NCBI RefSeq assembly: GCF_002117485.1
Contig: NZ_CP021032.1
Location: 709,016 to 773,015, forward strand
Reading direction: 5' to 3'
DNA: 64,000 nt
Source: Rhizobium sp. NXC14
GTDB taxonomy: Bacteria; Pseudomonadota; Alphaproteobacteria; Rhizobiales; Rhizobiaceae
The translations under genes and the position numbers were made by a program. Below the pieces are notes generated by a model. The model saw only the letters and a list, made by a program, of their open reading frames with translations. It had not been told where the DNA came from and did no database searches. Below, one piece after another: positions 28,015 to 36,644 of this stretch (its first letter is position 1; every line of letters starts with the position of its first letter).

Positions 28015-29265
28015 ATGCGCTATTCCGCTCTTTCGATTTTTCTGAACGGCCTTCGCGGCAACAAGGGCTGGGCGCCCGCCTGGCGCGATCCGGCGCCGAA
28101 GCCGCATTACGACGTCGTCATCGTTGGTGGCGGCGGTCATGGTCTGGCCACTGCCTATTATCTTGCCAAGGAGTTCGGCATCACCAATGTCGCCGTCCTG
28201 GAAAAGGGCTATCTCGGCTCCGGCAATATCGGCAGGAACACGACGATCATCCGTTCGAACTACCTGCTGCCTGGCAACAATCCCTTCTACGAACTGTCGA
28301 TGAAGCTTTGGGAAGGGCTGGAGCAGGACTTCAACTTCAACGCCATGGTTTCGCAGCGCGGTGTGTTGAACCTCTTCCATTCCGACGCGCAGCGTGACGC
28401 CTATACACGTCGCGGCAACGCCATGCGGTTGCACGGCGTCGATGCCGAGCTGCTCGACCGGCAGGCTGTGCGCAAGAAGCTTCCCTTCCTCGATTTCGAC
28501 AATGCCCGCTTTCCCGTCATGGGCGGTCTGTACCAGCCGCGCGGCGGCACGGTGCGCCACGACGCGGTCGCCTGGGGTTATGCCCGCGGCGCCGACAGCC
28601 GCGGCGTCGATATCATCACCCAATGCGAAGTCACCGGCATTCGCACGGAAAATGGTGAAGTCACAGGCGTCGAGACTAGCAGAGGCTTCATCGGCTGCGG
28701 CAAGCTGGCGCTGGCGGCGGCCGGCAATTCCACCGTGGTCGCCGATATGGCCGGCCTTCGCCTGCCGATCGAGAGCCATGTGCTGCAGGCCTTCGTCTCC
28801 GAAGGGCTGAAACCCTTCATCGACAATGTCGTCACTTTCGGCGCCGGTCATTTCTACGTCTCCCAGTCCGACAAGGGCGGCCTCGTCTTCGGCGGCGACA
28901 TCGACGGCTATAATTCCTATGCGCAGCGCGGCAATCTCGCCACCGTCGAGCACGTCGCCGAAGCCGGGATCGCGATGATCCCGTCACTGTCGCGCGTGCG
29001 CTACCTGCGCTCCTGGGGCGGCGTCATGGACATGAGCATGGATGGCTCGCCGATAATCGACCGCACCCATATCGACAATCTCTATCTCAACGCCGGCTGG
29101 TGTTACGGCGGCTTCAAGGCCACGCCCGCCTCCGGCTTCTGTTACGCCCATCTGATCGCCCGCAACATGCCGCACCAGACGGCACGTGCCTTCCGGCTCG
29201 ACCGTTTCGCGCGCGGCTATCAGATCGACGAAAAGGGCGTCGGCGCCCAGCCCAACCTGCACTGA
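28015..29265 (+). CDS. mgdA: N-methylglutamate dehydrogenase subunit A (sarcosine oxidase beta-like)
   Basis: A 416-residue flavoprotein of the D-amino-acid oxidase/sarcosine oxidase beta fold. The FAD motif is VVIVGGGGHGLATAYYLAKE, followed by EKGYLGSGNIGRNTTIIRSNY typical of SoxB. The C-terminal INNLYLNAGWCYGG-type segment (here DNLYLNAGWCYGGFKATPASG) closes the substrate site. In the N-methylglutamate pathway it oxidises the N-methyl group. True sarcosine oxidase has the same four-subunit plan, but linkage to gmaS and mgsABC favours N-methylglutamate. It heads mgdABCD. Confidence 0.82.
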   Translation: MRYSALSIFLNGLRGNKGWAPAWRDPAPKPHYDVVIVGGGGHGLATAYYLAKEFGITNVAVLEKGYLGSGNIGRNTTIIRSNYLLPGNNPFYELSMKLWEGLEQDFNFNAMVSQRGVLNLFHSDAQRDAYTRRGNAMRLHGVDAELLDRQAVRKKLPFLDFDNARFPVMGGLYQPRGGTVRHDAVAWGYARGADSRGVDIITQCEVTGIRTENGEVTGVETSRGFIGCGKLALAAAGNSTVVADMAGLRLPIESHVLQAFVSEGLKPFIDNVVTFGAGHFYVSQSDKGGLVFGGDIDGYNSYAQRGNLATVEHVAEAGIAMIPSLSRVRYLRSWGGVMDMSMDGSPIIDRTHIDNLYLNAGWCYGGFKATPASGFCYAHLIARNMPHQTARAFRLDRFARGYQIDEKGVGAQPNLH

Positions 29266-29278
29266 GGACATTTAGACA

Positions 29279-29560
29279 ATGGCAAGCCTGATTTCATGTC
29301 CCCATTGCGGCGTCCGCCCCAAGGAGGAATTCTCGATCCGCGGCGATGCGAACCTTGTCCGGCCGGCGCCGGATGCCGGCGCAGATGCCTGGTACGACTA
29401 TGTCTACCTGCGCGACAATCCGAAGGGCCGCCACAGCGAATATTGGCACCATTCCTCCGGATGCCGCCGCTGGCTGATCGTCGAGCGTGACACCGTCACC
29501 CATGCGGTCCACGGCGTCAGGGATGCCGCCCTTGCCAAGCTCGGCGGAGAACCGGCATGA
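29279..29560 (+). CDS. mgdB: N-methylglutamate dehydrogenase subunit B (sarcosine oxidase delta-like)
   Basis: A 93-residue zinc-binding subunit. It has the CPHCGVRPKEEF start and the HHSSGCRRW motif, which together hold the zinc in heterotetrameric sarcosine oxidases. The length is normal for SoxD. GAGGA lies upstream of the ATG. The stop overlaps the mgdC start (ATGA), indicating coupled translation and equal subunit supply. Confidence 0.85.
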   Translation: MASLISCPHCGVRPKEEFSIRGDANLVRPAPDAGADAWYDYVYLRDNPKGRHSEYWHHSSGCRRWLIVERDTVTHAVHGVRDAALAKLGGEPA

Positions 29561-32511
29561 CGAGCTTCCGTCTTTCCACCGGCGGTCGCATCGACCGCGA
29601 CAAGACACTCGGCTTCACCTTTGACGGCAAGGCGCTGCAAGGCCATCCGGGCGACACGCTCGCCTCGGCGCTGCTTGCCAACGGTATCCAGCTCGTCGGA
29701 CGCAGCTTCAAATATCACCGCCCGCGCGGCATTCTGACGGCGGGGGCCGCCGAACCGAACGCGCTGGTGACGACAGGCAGCGGCGGGCGCACCGAACCGA
29801 ATACGCGCGCGACGATGATCGAGCTCTATCAGGGGCTGACGGCCATGAGCCAGAACCGCTGGCCGTCGCTCGGTTTCGATGTCGGCGCGGTCAACGGCCT
29901 GCTCTCGCCTTTTCTCAGCGCCGGCTTCTACTACAAGACCTTCATGTGGCCGGCAGCGCTCTGGGAAAAGCTCTACGAACCGGTGATCCGCAAGGCTGCG
30001 GGCCTCGGCAGAGCCTCTTACGAGGCTGATCCCGATTCCTATGAGAAATGCTGGGCGCATTGCGATCTACTGGTGATCGGCGCCGGCCCTGCCGGCCTTG
30101 CTGCAGCGCTGACCGCCGGCCGCGCCGGCGCGCGCGTCATTCTTGCAGACGAGGGACCCGAACTCGGCGGCAGCCTGCTTTGCGAAAGCGGCGCAGTTGA
30201 CGGCAAGCCGGCGGGGAGCCTTCTCGGCGAGCTGCTTGCCGAGCTGGAGGGCCTGGAAAATGTGCGCCGACTGCCACGCACGACTGTTTTCGGCTGGTAC
30301 GACGACAATGTTTTCGGAGCCGTCGAGCGCGTCCAAAAGCATTTAGCGCTGCCCGACCCGGATCGTCCGGTGGAACGGCTGTGGCGCATCATTGCCCGGC
30401 AGGCGATTCTTGCGACGGGGGCCGAGGAACGGCCGCTGGTCTTCGGCGGCAACGATATTCCCGGCGTGATGATGGCAGGCGCCATGCGCAGCTATCTCAA
30501 TCGGCAGGCGGTCGCGCCAGGCCAGACCACGGTGATCTTCACCACCAACGATACCGGATATCACACCGCCGGCGACCTTGAAGCCGCCGGCCTTCGAGTT
30601 GCGGCGATCGTCGACAGCCGAGCCGATGGCGGCGAGAGCTGGCCGGGCCGCGCCGAGGTGCTGAGGGGCGCGCGGATCATCGATGCCCATGGCGGCAGGC
30701 GTCTGCGCGGCGTCAGCGTCAAAACCGAAGAGGGTGTTCGCCGGATCGAAGCCGATGCGCTTGCCGTGTCGGGCGGCTGGAGCCCGATCATCCATCTTGC
30801 CTGCCATCGCGGCGGCAAACCGCAATGGTCGCGGGAGGCCGCGGCGTTCCTGGCGCCGGCTGCGCAGGATGGTCTTGCCGTTGCCGGCTCGGCTGCCGGC
30901 CTTTCGCAGATTGCCGCCTGCCTCGGCGATGGAGCGGGAAAGGCTGCCGCCGCATTGAAGGCAATCGGCCTTGCAGCGGAACCGGCCTTTGCCTCAGCCA
31001 CCGAGACGGCACAGCGCACGAAGCCGCTCTGGTCGGTCAAAGGCTCGAAGGGCAAGGCTTTCGTCGATTACCAAAACGACGTGCATCTCAAGGACCTCGG
31101 CCTCGCCGTCCGCGAAGGTTACGGCCATGTCGAACTTGCCAAGCGTTACACCACATCAGGCATGGCGACCGATCAGGGCAAGCTTTCCAACGTCAACGCC
31201 ATCGGCATTCTTGCCGAGGCGCGCGGCGTGTCGCCCGCCGAGGTGGGAACGACGACCTTCCGGCCCTTTTATACGCCGATCTCCTTCGGCGCTTTGACCG
31301 GGGCGTCCCGCGGCAAACATTTCCAGCCGGCGCGCAAATCGCCGCTGCACGGCTGGGCGAAAAAGAATGGCGCGGTCTTCGTCGAAACCGGCCTCTGGTA
31401 CCGCTCCTCCTGGTTTCCGCGCGCGGGCGAAACGACCTGGCGCCAAAGCGTCGATCGCGAGGTGCTGAACATCCGGAAGAATGCTGGCCTCTGCGACGTC
31501 TCGACCCTTGGCAAGATCGAGATCTTCGGCCGCGATGCCGCAGCCTTCCTCGACCGCATCTATTGCAACGGTTTTGCCAAGCTGGCCGTCGGCAAGGCCC
31601 GTTACGGCATCATGCTGCGCGAGGACGGTTTCATCTATGACGACGGCACCACCAGCCGTTTCAGCGACGATCATTTCTTCATGACGACGACGACGGCGCT
31701 TGCCGCCGGCGTGCTCACCCATCTCGAATTCTGCGCGCAGACGCTCTGGCCGGAACTCGACGTCTGCTTCGCCTCCTCGACCGATCAATGGGCGCAGATG
31801 GCGGTTGCCGGGCCCAAGTCGCGCGCGATCCTCTCGGAAATCGTCGACGAGGATCTTTCCGATGCGGCCTTCCCCTTCATGAGTGCCCGCAAAGTGTCGC
31901 TATTCGCAGGCAGCCTTGAAGGCCGGCTCTTCCGGATTTCCTTCTCCGGTGAACTTGCCTACGAACTCGCCGTCCCGGCCGGCTACGGCGAAAGCGTTGC
32001 CGACGCCATCATGGCATCAGGCGAAAAACACGGCATCTGCGCCTACGGCGCGGAAGCGCTCGGCGTCATGCGCATCGAAAAGGGCCACGTCACCCATGCC
32101 GAGATCAATGGCACGGTCACACCGGACGATCTCGGCTTCGGCCGCATGGTCTCATCGACCAAGCCGGATTTCATCGGCAAGGCGATGCTCGCCCGCGAAG
32201 GCCTGCAGGATCCCGATCGCCCGCGCCTCGTCGGGGTCAAGCCGCTCAACCCGGCAAGCGGCTTCCGCACCGGCTCGCATATCCTTGCCGAGGGCGCTGC
32301 GGCGACGCTCGAAAACGATCAGGGCTATGTCACGTCGAGCGCGTTTTCGCCGAGCCTCGGCCATACGATCGGCCTGGCGCTCGTCCGGCGCGGGCCCGAG
32401 CGCATCGGCGAGAAGGTGACGGTCTGGAACGGCCTGCGCAATGAATTCACCGAGGCGGTGCTCTGCCATCCCGTCTTTATCGATCCCGGAAACGAGAAGC
32501 TCCATGCCTGA
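29557..32511 (+). CDS. mgdC: N-methylglutamate dehydrogenase subunit C (sarcosine oxidase alpha-like)
   Basis: A 984-residue multidomain subunit. The N-terminal 100 residues are a 2Fe-2S-like domain (GKALQGHPGDTLASALLANG, HRPRGILTAGAAEPNALV). Residues about 170-480 form a nucleotide-binding domain (LLVIGAGPAGLAAALTAGRAGARVILADEG, RQAILATGAEERPLVF). The last 380 residues are a GcvT-like folate domain (DVSTLGKIEIFGRDAAAFLDRIY, AVAGPKSRAIL). The protein passes the methyl carbon to tetrahydrofolate. The start overlaps mgdB and the stop overlaps mgdD. Confidence 0.85.
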   Translation: MTSFRLSTGGRIDRDKTLGFTFDGKALQGHPGDTLASALLANGIQLVGRSFKYHRPRGILTAGAAEPNALVTTGSGGRTEPNTRATMIELYQGLTAMSQNRWPSLGFDVGAVNGLLSPFLSAGFYYKTFMWPAALWEKLYEPVIRKAAGLGRASYEADPDSYEKCWAHCDLLVIGAGPAGLAAALTAGRAGARVILADEGPELGGSLLCESGAVDGKPAGSLLGELLAELEGLENVRRLPRTTVFGWYDDNVFGAVERVQKHLALPDPDRPVERLWRIIARQAILATGAEERPLVFGGNDIPGVMMAGAMRSYLNRQAVAPGQTTVIFTTNDTGYHTAGDLEAAGLRVAAIVDSRADGGESWPGRAEVLRGARIIDAHGGRRLRGVSVKTEEGVRRIEADALAVSGGWSPIIHLACHRGGKPQWSREAAAFLAPAAQDGLAVAGSAAGLSQIAACLGDGAGKAAAALKAIGLAAEPAFASATETAQRTKPLWSVKGSKGKAFVDYQNDVHLKDLGLAVREGYGHVELAKRYTTSGMATDQGKLSNVNAIGILAEARGVSPAEVGTTTFRPFYTPISFGALTGASRGKHFQPARKSPLHGWAKKNGAVFVETGLWYRSSWFPRAGETTWRQSVDREVLNIRKNAGLCDVSTLGKIEIFGRDAAAFLDRIYCNGFAKLAVGKARYGIMLREDGFIYDDGTTSRFSDDHFFMTTTTALAAGVLTHLEFCAQTLWPELDVCFASSTDQWAQMAVAGPKSRAILSEIVDEDLSDAAFPFMSARKVSLFAGSLEGRLFRISFSGELAYELAVPAGYGESVADAIMASGEKHGICAYGAEALGVMRIEKGHVTHAEINGTVTPDDLGFGRMVSSTKPDFIGKAMLAREGLQDPDRPRLVGVKPLNPASGFRTGSHILAEGAAATLENDQGYVTSSAFSPSLGHTIGLALVRRGPERIGEKVTVWNGLRNEFTEAVLCHPVFIDPGNEKLHA

Positions 32512-33049
32512 TCTTCCGCAACACAGACCGGTTCTTGCCGGCATGGCATATCGCAGCATAACCGGGGCCGGCATTCGGCTGGAAGCCTTACCGGAAGGCC
32601 ATCTGCTGCACGTGCTCGGCGGAATTGAGCCGGCGGCGCTTGCCGCTGAACTGACGAAGGCGGGCTTTGCGGAAAGTTCGATCCGTCAGGCCGGTTTCCG
32701 GCAATGGTTCGTCGCCGGCGATGAGCCGCTTCCGCCCGCAAATCTGGATGCTCTCAAGGCAGCACTCGCCGGAAAAGCCTTCGTCACCGACCAGAGCCAC
32801 GGGCGTGTCCGCATTGGCGTGTCCGGCCCCTCCTCCCGGCTGCTTCTTTCCAAAGGCACGGCGGTCGATCTCGATCCCGGCGTCTTTGCGGAAGGCAGTT
32901 CTGTGATGACGATGGTCGGTCATATCTCCGTGCAGGTCGCCCGCACCGGCGACGACAGTTTCGAACTCACGGTCCTGCGCAGCTTCGCCGAGAGCCTCTG
33001 GGAGGATCTTAGGCATATGGCGGCGAGCGCCGTGAAGGACGGGGCATGA
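32504..33049 (+). CDS. mgdD: N-methylglutamate dehydrogenase subunit D (sarcosine oxidase gamma-like)
   Basis: A 181-residue subunit of the SoxG type, itself a short GcvT-related fold (GVSGPSSRLLLSKGTAVDLD; SVMTMVGHISVQVARTGDDSFELTVLRSFAESLW). It completes the heterotetramer. The ATG at 32504 overlaps the end of mgdC and has GAGAAG upstream; the longer frame from 32441 would be wholly inside mgdC. It is the last gene of mgdABCD. Confidence 0.82.
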   Translation: MPDLPQHRPVLAGMAYRSITGAGIRLEALPEGHLLHVLGGIEPAALAAELTKAGFAESSIRQAGFRQWFVAGDEPLPPANLDALKAALAGKAFVTDQSHGRVRIGVSGPSSRLLLSKGTAVDLDPGVFAEGSSVMTMVGHISVQVARTGDDSFELTVLRSFAESLWEDLRHMAASAVKDGA

Positions 33050-33164
33050 GCTACAGCGCTGCATGCCTTGTTCAGGCGGATGCTGCGGCGCTTCCAACCC
33101 GCGTCGGCCGATTCGCTCAGTGCGTCGCATCGAATTCGAATCATACCCTTCCGGGCGACATGCT

Positions 33165-34442
33165 TTAGCCTCGAAAAGTATAGTCGCGGATCGAAGCCGG
33201 CTTCATCTCGATGGAAAATCCCGGCAGGCTGGGCGGCATGTAGGCGGCGTTCTCGATCCGGCAGGGATCGAGGAAATGTTCGTGCAGGTGATCGACATAT
33301 TCGATGACGCGCCCTTGCTTGGTGCCCGATACGGCGGCGTAGTCGATCATCGACAGATGCTGCACATATTCGCAAAGTCCGACGCCGCCGGCATGCGGCC
33401 AGACCGGCAGGCCGAATTTGGCGGCGACCAGCAGGACGGAAAGGACTTCGTTCAGCCCGCCCATGCGGCAGGAATCGATCTGGACGATGTCGATCGCGCC
33501 TTCGGCAATGAACTGTTTGAACATGATGCGGTTCTGGCACATCTCGCCGGTTGCGACCTTCACCGGGCCGATTGCCTGGCGGATCTTGCGGTGGCCGGCG
33601 ACATCGTCGGGGCTTGTGGGCTCCTCGATGAAGAAGGGCTTGGCGAAGGCAAGCGCCTTGACCCAGTCGATCGCCTGACCAACGTCCCAGACCTGATTGG
33701 CGTCGATCATCAGGTAGCGATCGGGACCGATCACCTCGCGGGCGATCCGCAGACGCCGGATATCGTCTTGCAGGTCGCGGCCGACCTTCATCTTGATATG
33801 GTTGAAGCCGGCATCGATCGCTTCCTGGCAGAGCCGGCGCAATTTCTCGTCTTCATAACCCAGCCAGCCGGCCGACGTCGTGTAACAGGCGTAGCCTTCC
33901 TTTTCGAGGATGGCGATCCGTTCCGCCTTGCCCGCTTCTGCCTTCTTGAGGATAGCGACCGCTTCATCGCGCGTCAGCACGTCGGTGAGATAGCGGTAGT
34001 CGACGATATCGGCGATCTCTTCCGGCGACATGTCGGCGACGAGCCGCCAGACCGGCTTGCCGGCCTGTTTGGCGAGCAGATCCCAGACGGCGTTGACGAC
34101 CGCACCGGTCGCCAGGTGAATGGCGCCCTTTTCGGGGCCTATCCAGCGCAACTGGCTGTCGCTGGTCAGATGCCGCCAGAATTTGCCGGGATGGGCAAGC
34201 ACCTCGCCGAGATCGGCGCCGACGACGAGGTGGCGCATCGCTTCGATCGCCATGCAGCAAATGTCGTTGCCACGGCCGATGGTGAAGGTCAAGCCATGGC
34301 CGGCAAGGCCCGGGACATCCGTGTCGAGAATGACATAGGCGGCCGAATAGTCGGGATCGGGGTTCATCGCATCGGATCCGTCAAGGCTTTGCGAGGTGGG
34401 AAAGCGGAGATCGAAGACGCGAAGGTCGGTGATGCGGGTCAT
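33165..34442 (-). CDS. L-fuconate dehydratase (enolase superfamily)
   Basis: A 425-residue enzyme of the mandelate racemase/enolase superfamily that dehydrates L-fuconate to 2-keto-3-deoxy-L-fuconate. The catalytic KMK occurs in FNHIKMKVGR, metal ligands in MIDANQVWD, FIEEPTSPDD and VATGEMCQN, and the His in WPHAGGVGLCEY. Overall length and the FDLRFPTSQSLDGSDAMNPDPDYSAAYV start are typical of fuconate dehydratases, distinguishing it from other acid-sugar dehydratases. GGGAGGAA precedes the ATG. It is the second gene of a minus-strand pair with the SDR at 34523. Confidence 0.85.
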   Translation of the reverse strand: MTRITDLRVFDLRFPTSQSLDGSDAMNPDPDYSAAYVILDTDVPGLAGHGLTFTIGRGNDICCMAIEAMRHLVVGADLGEVLAHPGKFWRHLTSDSQLRWIGPEKGAIHLATGAVVNAVWDLLAKQAGKPVWRLVADMSPEEIADIVDYRYLTDVLTRDEAVAILKKAEAGKAERIAILEKEGYACYTTSAGWLGYEDEKLRRLCQEAIDAGFNHIKMKVGRDLQDDIRRLRIAREVIGPDRYLMIDANQVWDVGQAIDWVKALAFAKPFFIEEPTSPDDVAGHRKIRQAIGPVKVATGEMCQNRIMFKQFIAEGAIDIVQIDSCRMGGLNEVLSVLLVAAKFGLPVWPHAGGVGLCEYVQHLSMIDYAAVSGTKQGRVIEYVDHLHEHFLDPCRIENAAYMPPSLPGFSIEMKPASIRDYTFRG

Positions 34443-34522
34443 GTTGTTCCTCCCGATTTAAGGTGCCAATTGCGATAGCCGGGGTCGGCCGGCACTCTGC
34501 CGGCCGCCTCACGAAGCCGACG

Positions 34523-35257
34523 TCAGATCGTCCAGCCGCCGTCGATGGCGATCGCCTGGCCCGACGTGTAGGTGGCGCCGGCGAGATAGACGGCGAGATC
34601 GGCGATCTCTTCCGGCGAACCGAGCCGGCCCATCGGCTGGCGGGCGATGAAGGCGGCGCGGGCCGCATCGTAATCGCCCTGTGCGCGCATGCGGTCCTGC
34701 AAGGACGGACTTTCCACCGTGCCGGGGCAGATGGCATTGCAGCGGATGCCTTGAGCAACATAATCGGCGGCGACCGATTTGGTGAGGCCGATGACCGCCG
34801 CCTTGGTGACGCCATAGGCGAAGCGATTCGGCACGCCCTTGATGCTGGAAGCGACGGAGGCCATGTTGATGATCGACCCGTCCTTGCGTTCGAGCATGCC
34901 GGGCAGCACCGCCCGGATGGTGCGGATCATCGCCTTGACGTTGAGGTCGAAAGCGAATTCGAGATCGGAATCCGGCATTTCCAGAATCGAGCCGGCATGG
35001 ACGAAGCCGGCGCAGTTGAACAGAACGTCCACAGTGCCGATTTCGGCGACGAGCGCCGTGACCGCATCCCCGTCGAGCACGTTGAGCTTATGGGTGAAGA
35101 CGCCGGTTTCCGCGGCAAGGGTTGCCAGCGCATCGGTGTTGATGTCGGTTGCATGGACCTTGGCGCCGGCCGCGGCAAAGGCTGCCGCCGTCGCCCGGCC
35201 GATGCCCTGGCCGGCGGCGGTAATGAGAACGGTCTTGCCGGAAAGTCTGTTTGTCAT
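34523..35257 (-). CDS. SDR dehydrogenase, probably 2-keto-3-deoxy-L-fuconate dehydrogenase
   Basis: A 244-residue short-chain dehydrogenase with TAAGQGIGRATAAAF for NAD binding, NCAGFVHAG, NMASVASS and YGVTKAAV with the active-site Tyr/Lys. Placement 80 bp upstream of fuconate dehydratase, in the same direction, points to oxidation of 2-keto-3-deoxy-L-fuconate in the non-phosphorylated L-fucose route. The identity of the substrate is inferred from context. Confidence 0.75.
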   Translation of the reverse strand: MTNRLSGKTVLITAAGQGIGRATAAAFAAAGAKVHATDINTDALATLAAETGVFTHKLNVLDGDAVTALVAEIGTVDVLFNCAGFVHAGSILEMPDSDLEFAFDLNVKAMIRTIRAVLPGMLERKDGSIINMASVASSIKGVPNRFAYGVTKAAVIGLTKSVAADYVAQGIRCNAICPGTVESPSLQDRMRAQGDYDAARAAFIARQPMGRLGSPEEIADLAVYLAGATYTSGQAIAIDGGWTI

Positions 35258-35451
35258 GTCACGGGCCTCTTCTGGATTGTCTACATGAGACGATGCATGC
35301 GGTTATCTTGCCGAAGGCCGCGCGGTGATGGAATAGGACGTCCATCAGGGCCTGCCATTTTCTCTCTTTGCGCCTTTCGGCCGGCGTAGGGCAAAGCGCG
35401 AAGCCCCGCCTCTCGTCGTTTCTGCTGATTGGCTGTCTTCAACTATGATTT

Positions 35452-35473
35452 GTCTGTTTATAGACAAACAGAC
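35452..35473. promoter_or_regulatory. Nested inverted repeats upstream of the IclR-type gene
   Basis: GTCTGTTT and AAACAGAC form a perfect 8-bp dyad with a 6-nt spacer; a second dyad, TTTGTC and GACAAA (35449-35468), overlaps it. It lies in the 300-bp divergent region between the fucose-type SDR and the IclR gene, about 85 bp from the latter. The rest of that region shows no gene. Confidence 0.5.
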
Positions 35474-35518
35474 GATTGGCCAAGGGTCAAGCGCGAAGTT
35501 TTCCTTTTCCGGCCATGG

Positions 35519-35536
35519 TTCTGCGTATATGCAGAA
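35519..35536. promoter_or_regulatory. Dyad close to the IclR-type start, candidate self-operator
   Basis: TTCTGC-GTATAT-GCAGAA is a perfect 18-bp dyad ending 21 bp before the start codon. IclR-family proteins often bind such dyads next to their own gene, so self-control is likely but untested. Confidence 0.5.
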
Positions 35537-35557
35537 TAATATTCACAGGAGGAAGGA

Positions 35558-36340
35558 ATGGAGACCGACGAGTCAGACCGCTATCGCGCTCCTGCTCTGG
35601 ACAAGGGCCTCGATATCCTGGAGCTGCTCGCCGGCGTCGACAGCGGCCTCACCCAGGCGGAGATTGCCAAGCGGCTCGACCGCAGTCCCAATGAATTCTA
35701 TCGTATGCTCGACCGGCTGGTGCGTCGCGGTTACGTCACCCGGCTGGATGGCGATCGCTACTCGCTGACGCTGAAGCTCTTTGGCCTTGCGCAATTGCAT
35801 GCGCCTGTGCGCCGGCTTGCCTCCTATGCCACGCCGCTGATGCGCGACCTCGCCCAGCGCACCCGTCAGGCCAATCATCTCGCCGTCTTTGACCGTGGCG
35901 CCGCCGTTGTCATCGCCCAGCAGGAAGCGCCGGACTATTGGGGCTTCTCGATCCGCATCGGCGCCCATATCAGCCTGTTCGACACCGGCTCGGGGCATGT
36001 GCTGCTCGCCTTCCGCAGCGACGAGGAGCGGGAGATGATGATATCGGAACATGCGCGCAACCGCGCCGAGATCGACCTCGGCGCCGAATTTTACGATCGC
36101 CTCGACCAGATCCGCGAGCGCGGCTACGAGATGATGGCGAGCGCCCAGACATCGGGCGTCTACAATCTGTCGGCGCCCGTTCTTGGGCCGGACCGGCGTT
36201 GTATCGCCGCCCTGACCTGCCCCTTTATCGCCCTGGTCAATGCGCCGTCCGCCCCCGACATCACCCAAACGATCACGCTGGTGCAGAAGACCGCCGCTCA
36301 GCTTTCGCTGCTGGCCGGGGCGGATGTCAGCCCGACCTGA
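35558..36340 (+). CDS. IclR-family transcriptional regulator
   Basis: A 260-residue regulator with an N-terminal winged helix (LDKGLDILELLAGVDSGLTQAEIAKRLDRSPNEFYRMLDRLVRRGYVTR) and a C-terminal IclR effector domain (NHLAVFDRGAAVVIAQQEAP, HISLFDTGSGHVLLAF, VYNLSAPVLGPDRRCIAALTCPF). It lies between the fuconate genes and the lactonase gene and most likely controls both. AGGAGGAAGG lies before the ATG. The effector is probably an acid sugar. Confidence 0.85.
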   Translation: METDESDRYRAPALDKGLDILELLAGVDSGLTQAEIAKRLDRSPNEFYRMLDRLVRRGYVTRLDGDRYSLTLKLFGLAQLHAPVRRLASYATPLMRDLAQRTRQANHLAVFDRGAAVVIAQQEAPDYWGFSIRIGAHISLFDTGSGHVLLAFRSDEEREMMISEHARNRAEIDLGAEFYDRLDQIRERGYEMMASAQTSGVYNLSAPVLGPDRRCIAALTCPFIALVNAPSAPDITQTITLVQKTAAQLSLLAGADVSPT

Positions 36341-36353
36341 GCATCGCGCTGCG

Positions 36354-36528
36354 GCCCCTCATCCGGCTGCCGCCACCGACCGGGGTCGAGCCACGGGTCT
36401 CGACCCATCCTCCGGACCCCCGCAGGCGGGGCGAAGGTGATATGCCGCGGCCTCTCCGTCCCTCTCCGACCTGTCACAAGGCACGTCCCCTCGCCCCGTT
36501 TTACGGGGAGAGGGTTAGGATGAAGGGC
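36354..36528. repeat. RIME-like rhizobial intergenic mosaic element
   Basis: A 175-bp element bounded by near-perfect 11-bp inverted ends (GCCCCTCATCC and GGATGAAGGGC, one mismatch). Inside are an 8-bp dyad (GGGTCGAG with CTCGACCC) and a hairpin around CCCCGTTTTACGGGG. Composition and plan match the short palindromic repeats common between rhizobial genes. It fills most of the 304-bp gap before the lactonase gene; no gene is seen there. Confidence 0.7.
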
Positions 36529-36644
36529 ATGCTTTACGGCATGCCAGACTGAGGCAGCCATGCCCAGGCAGCAGAAATTTCTATTTGAATAATCCATTCA
36601 CGAGAAATAGGTTGCGGCAAAGACCATTCCTGGAGGAGGAAAAC

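Noticed and set aside
28015..33049. Ordinary sarcosine oxidase soxBDAG
   Set aside because: Subunit plan alone cannot separate it from N-methylglutamate dehydrogenase; linkage with mgsABC, gmaS, tmm and dmm makes the latter the better reading, though sarcosine activity is not excluded.
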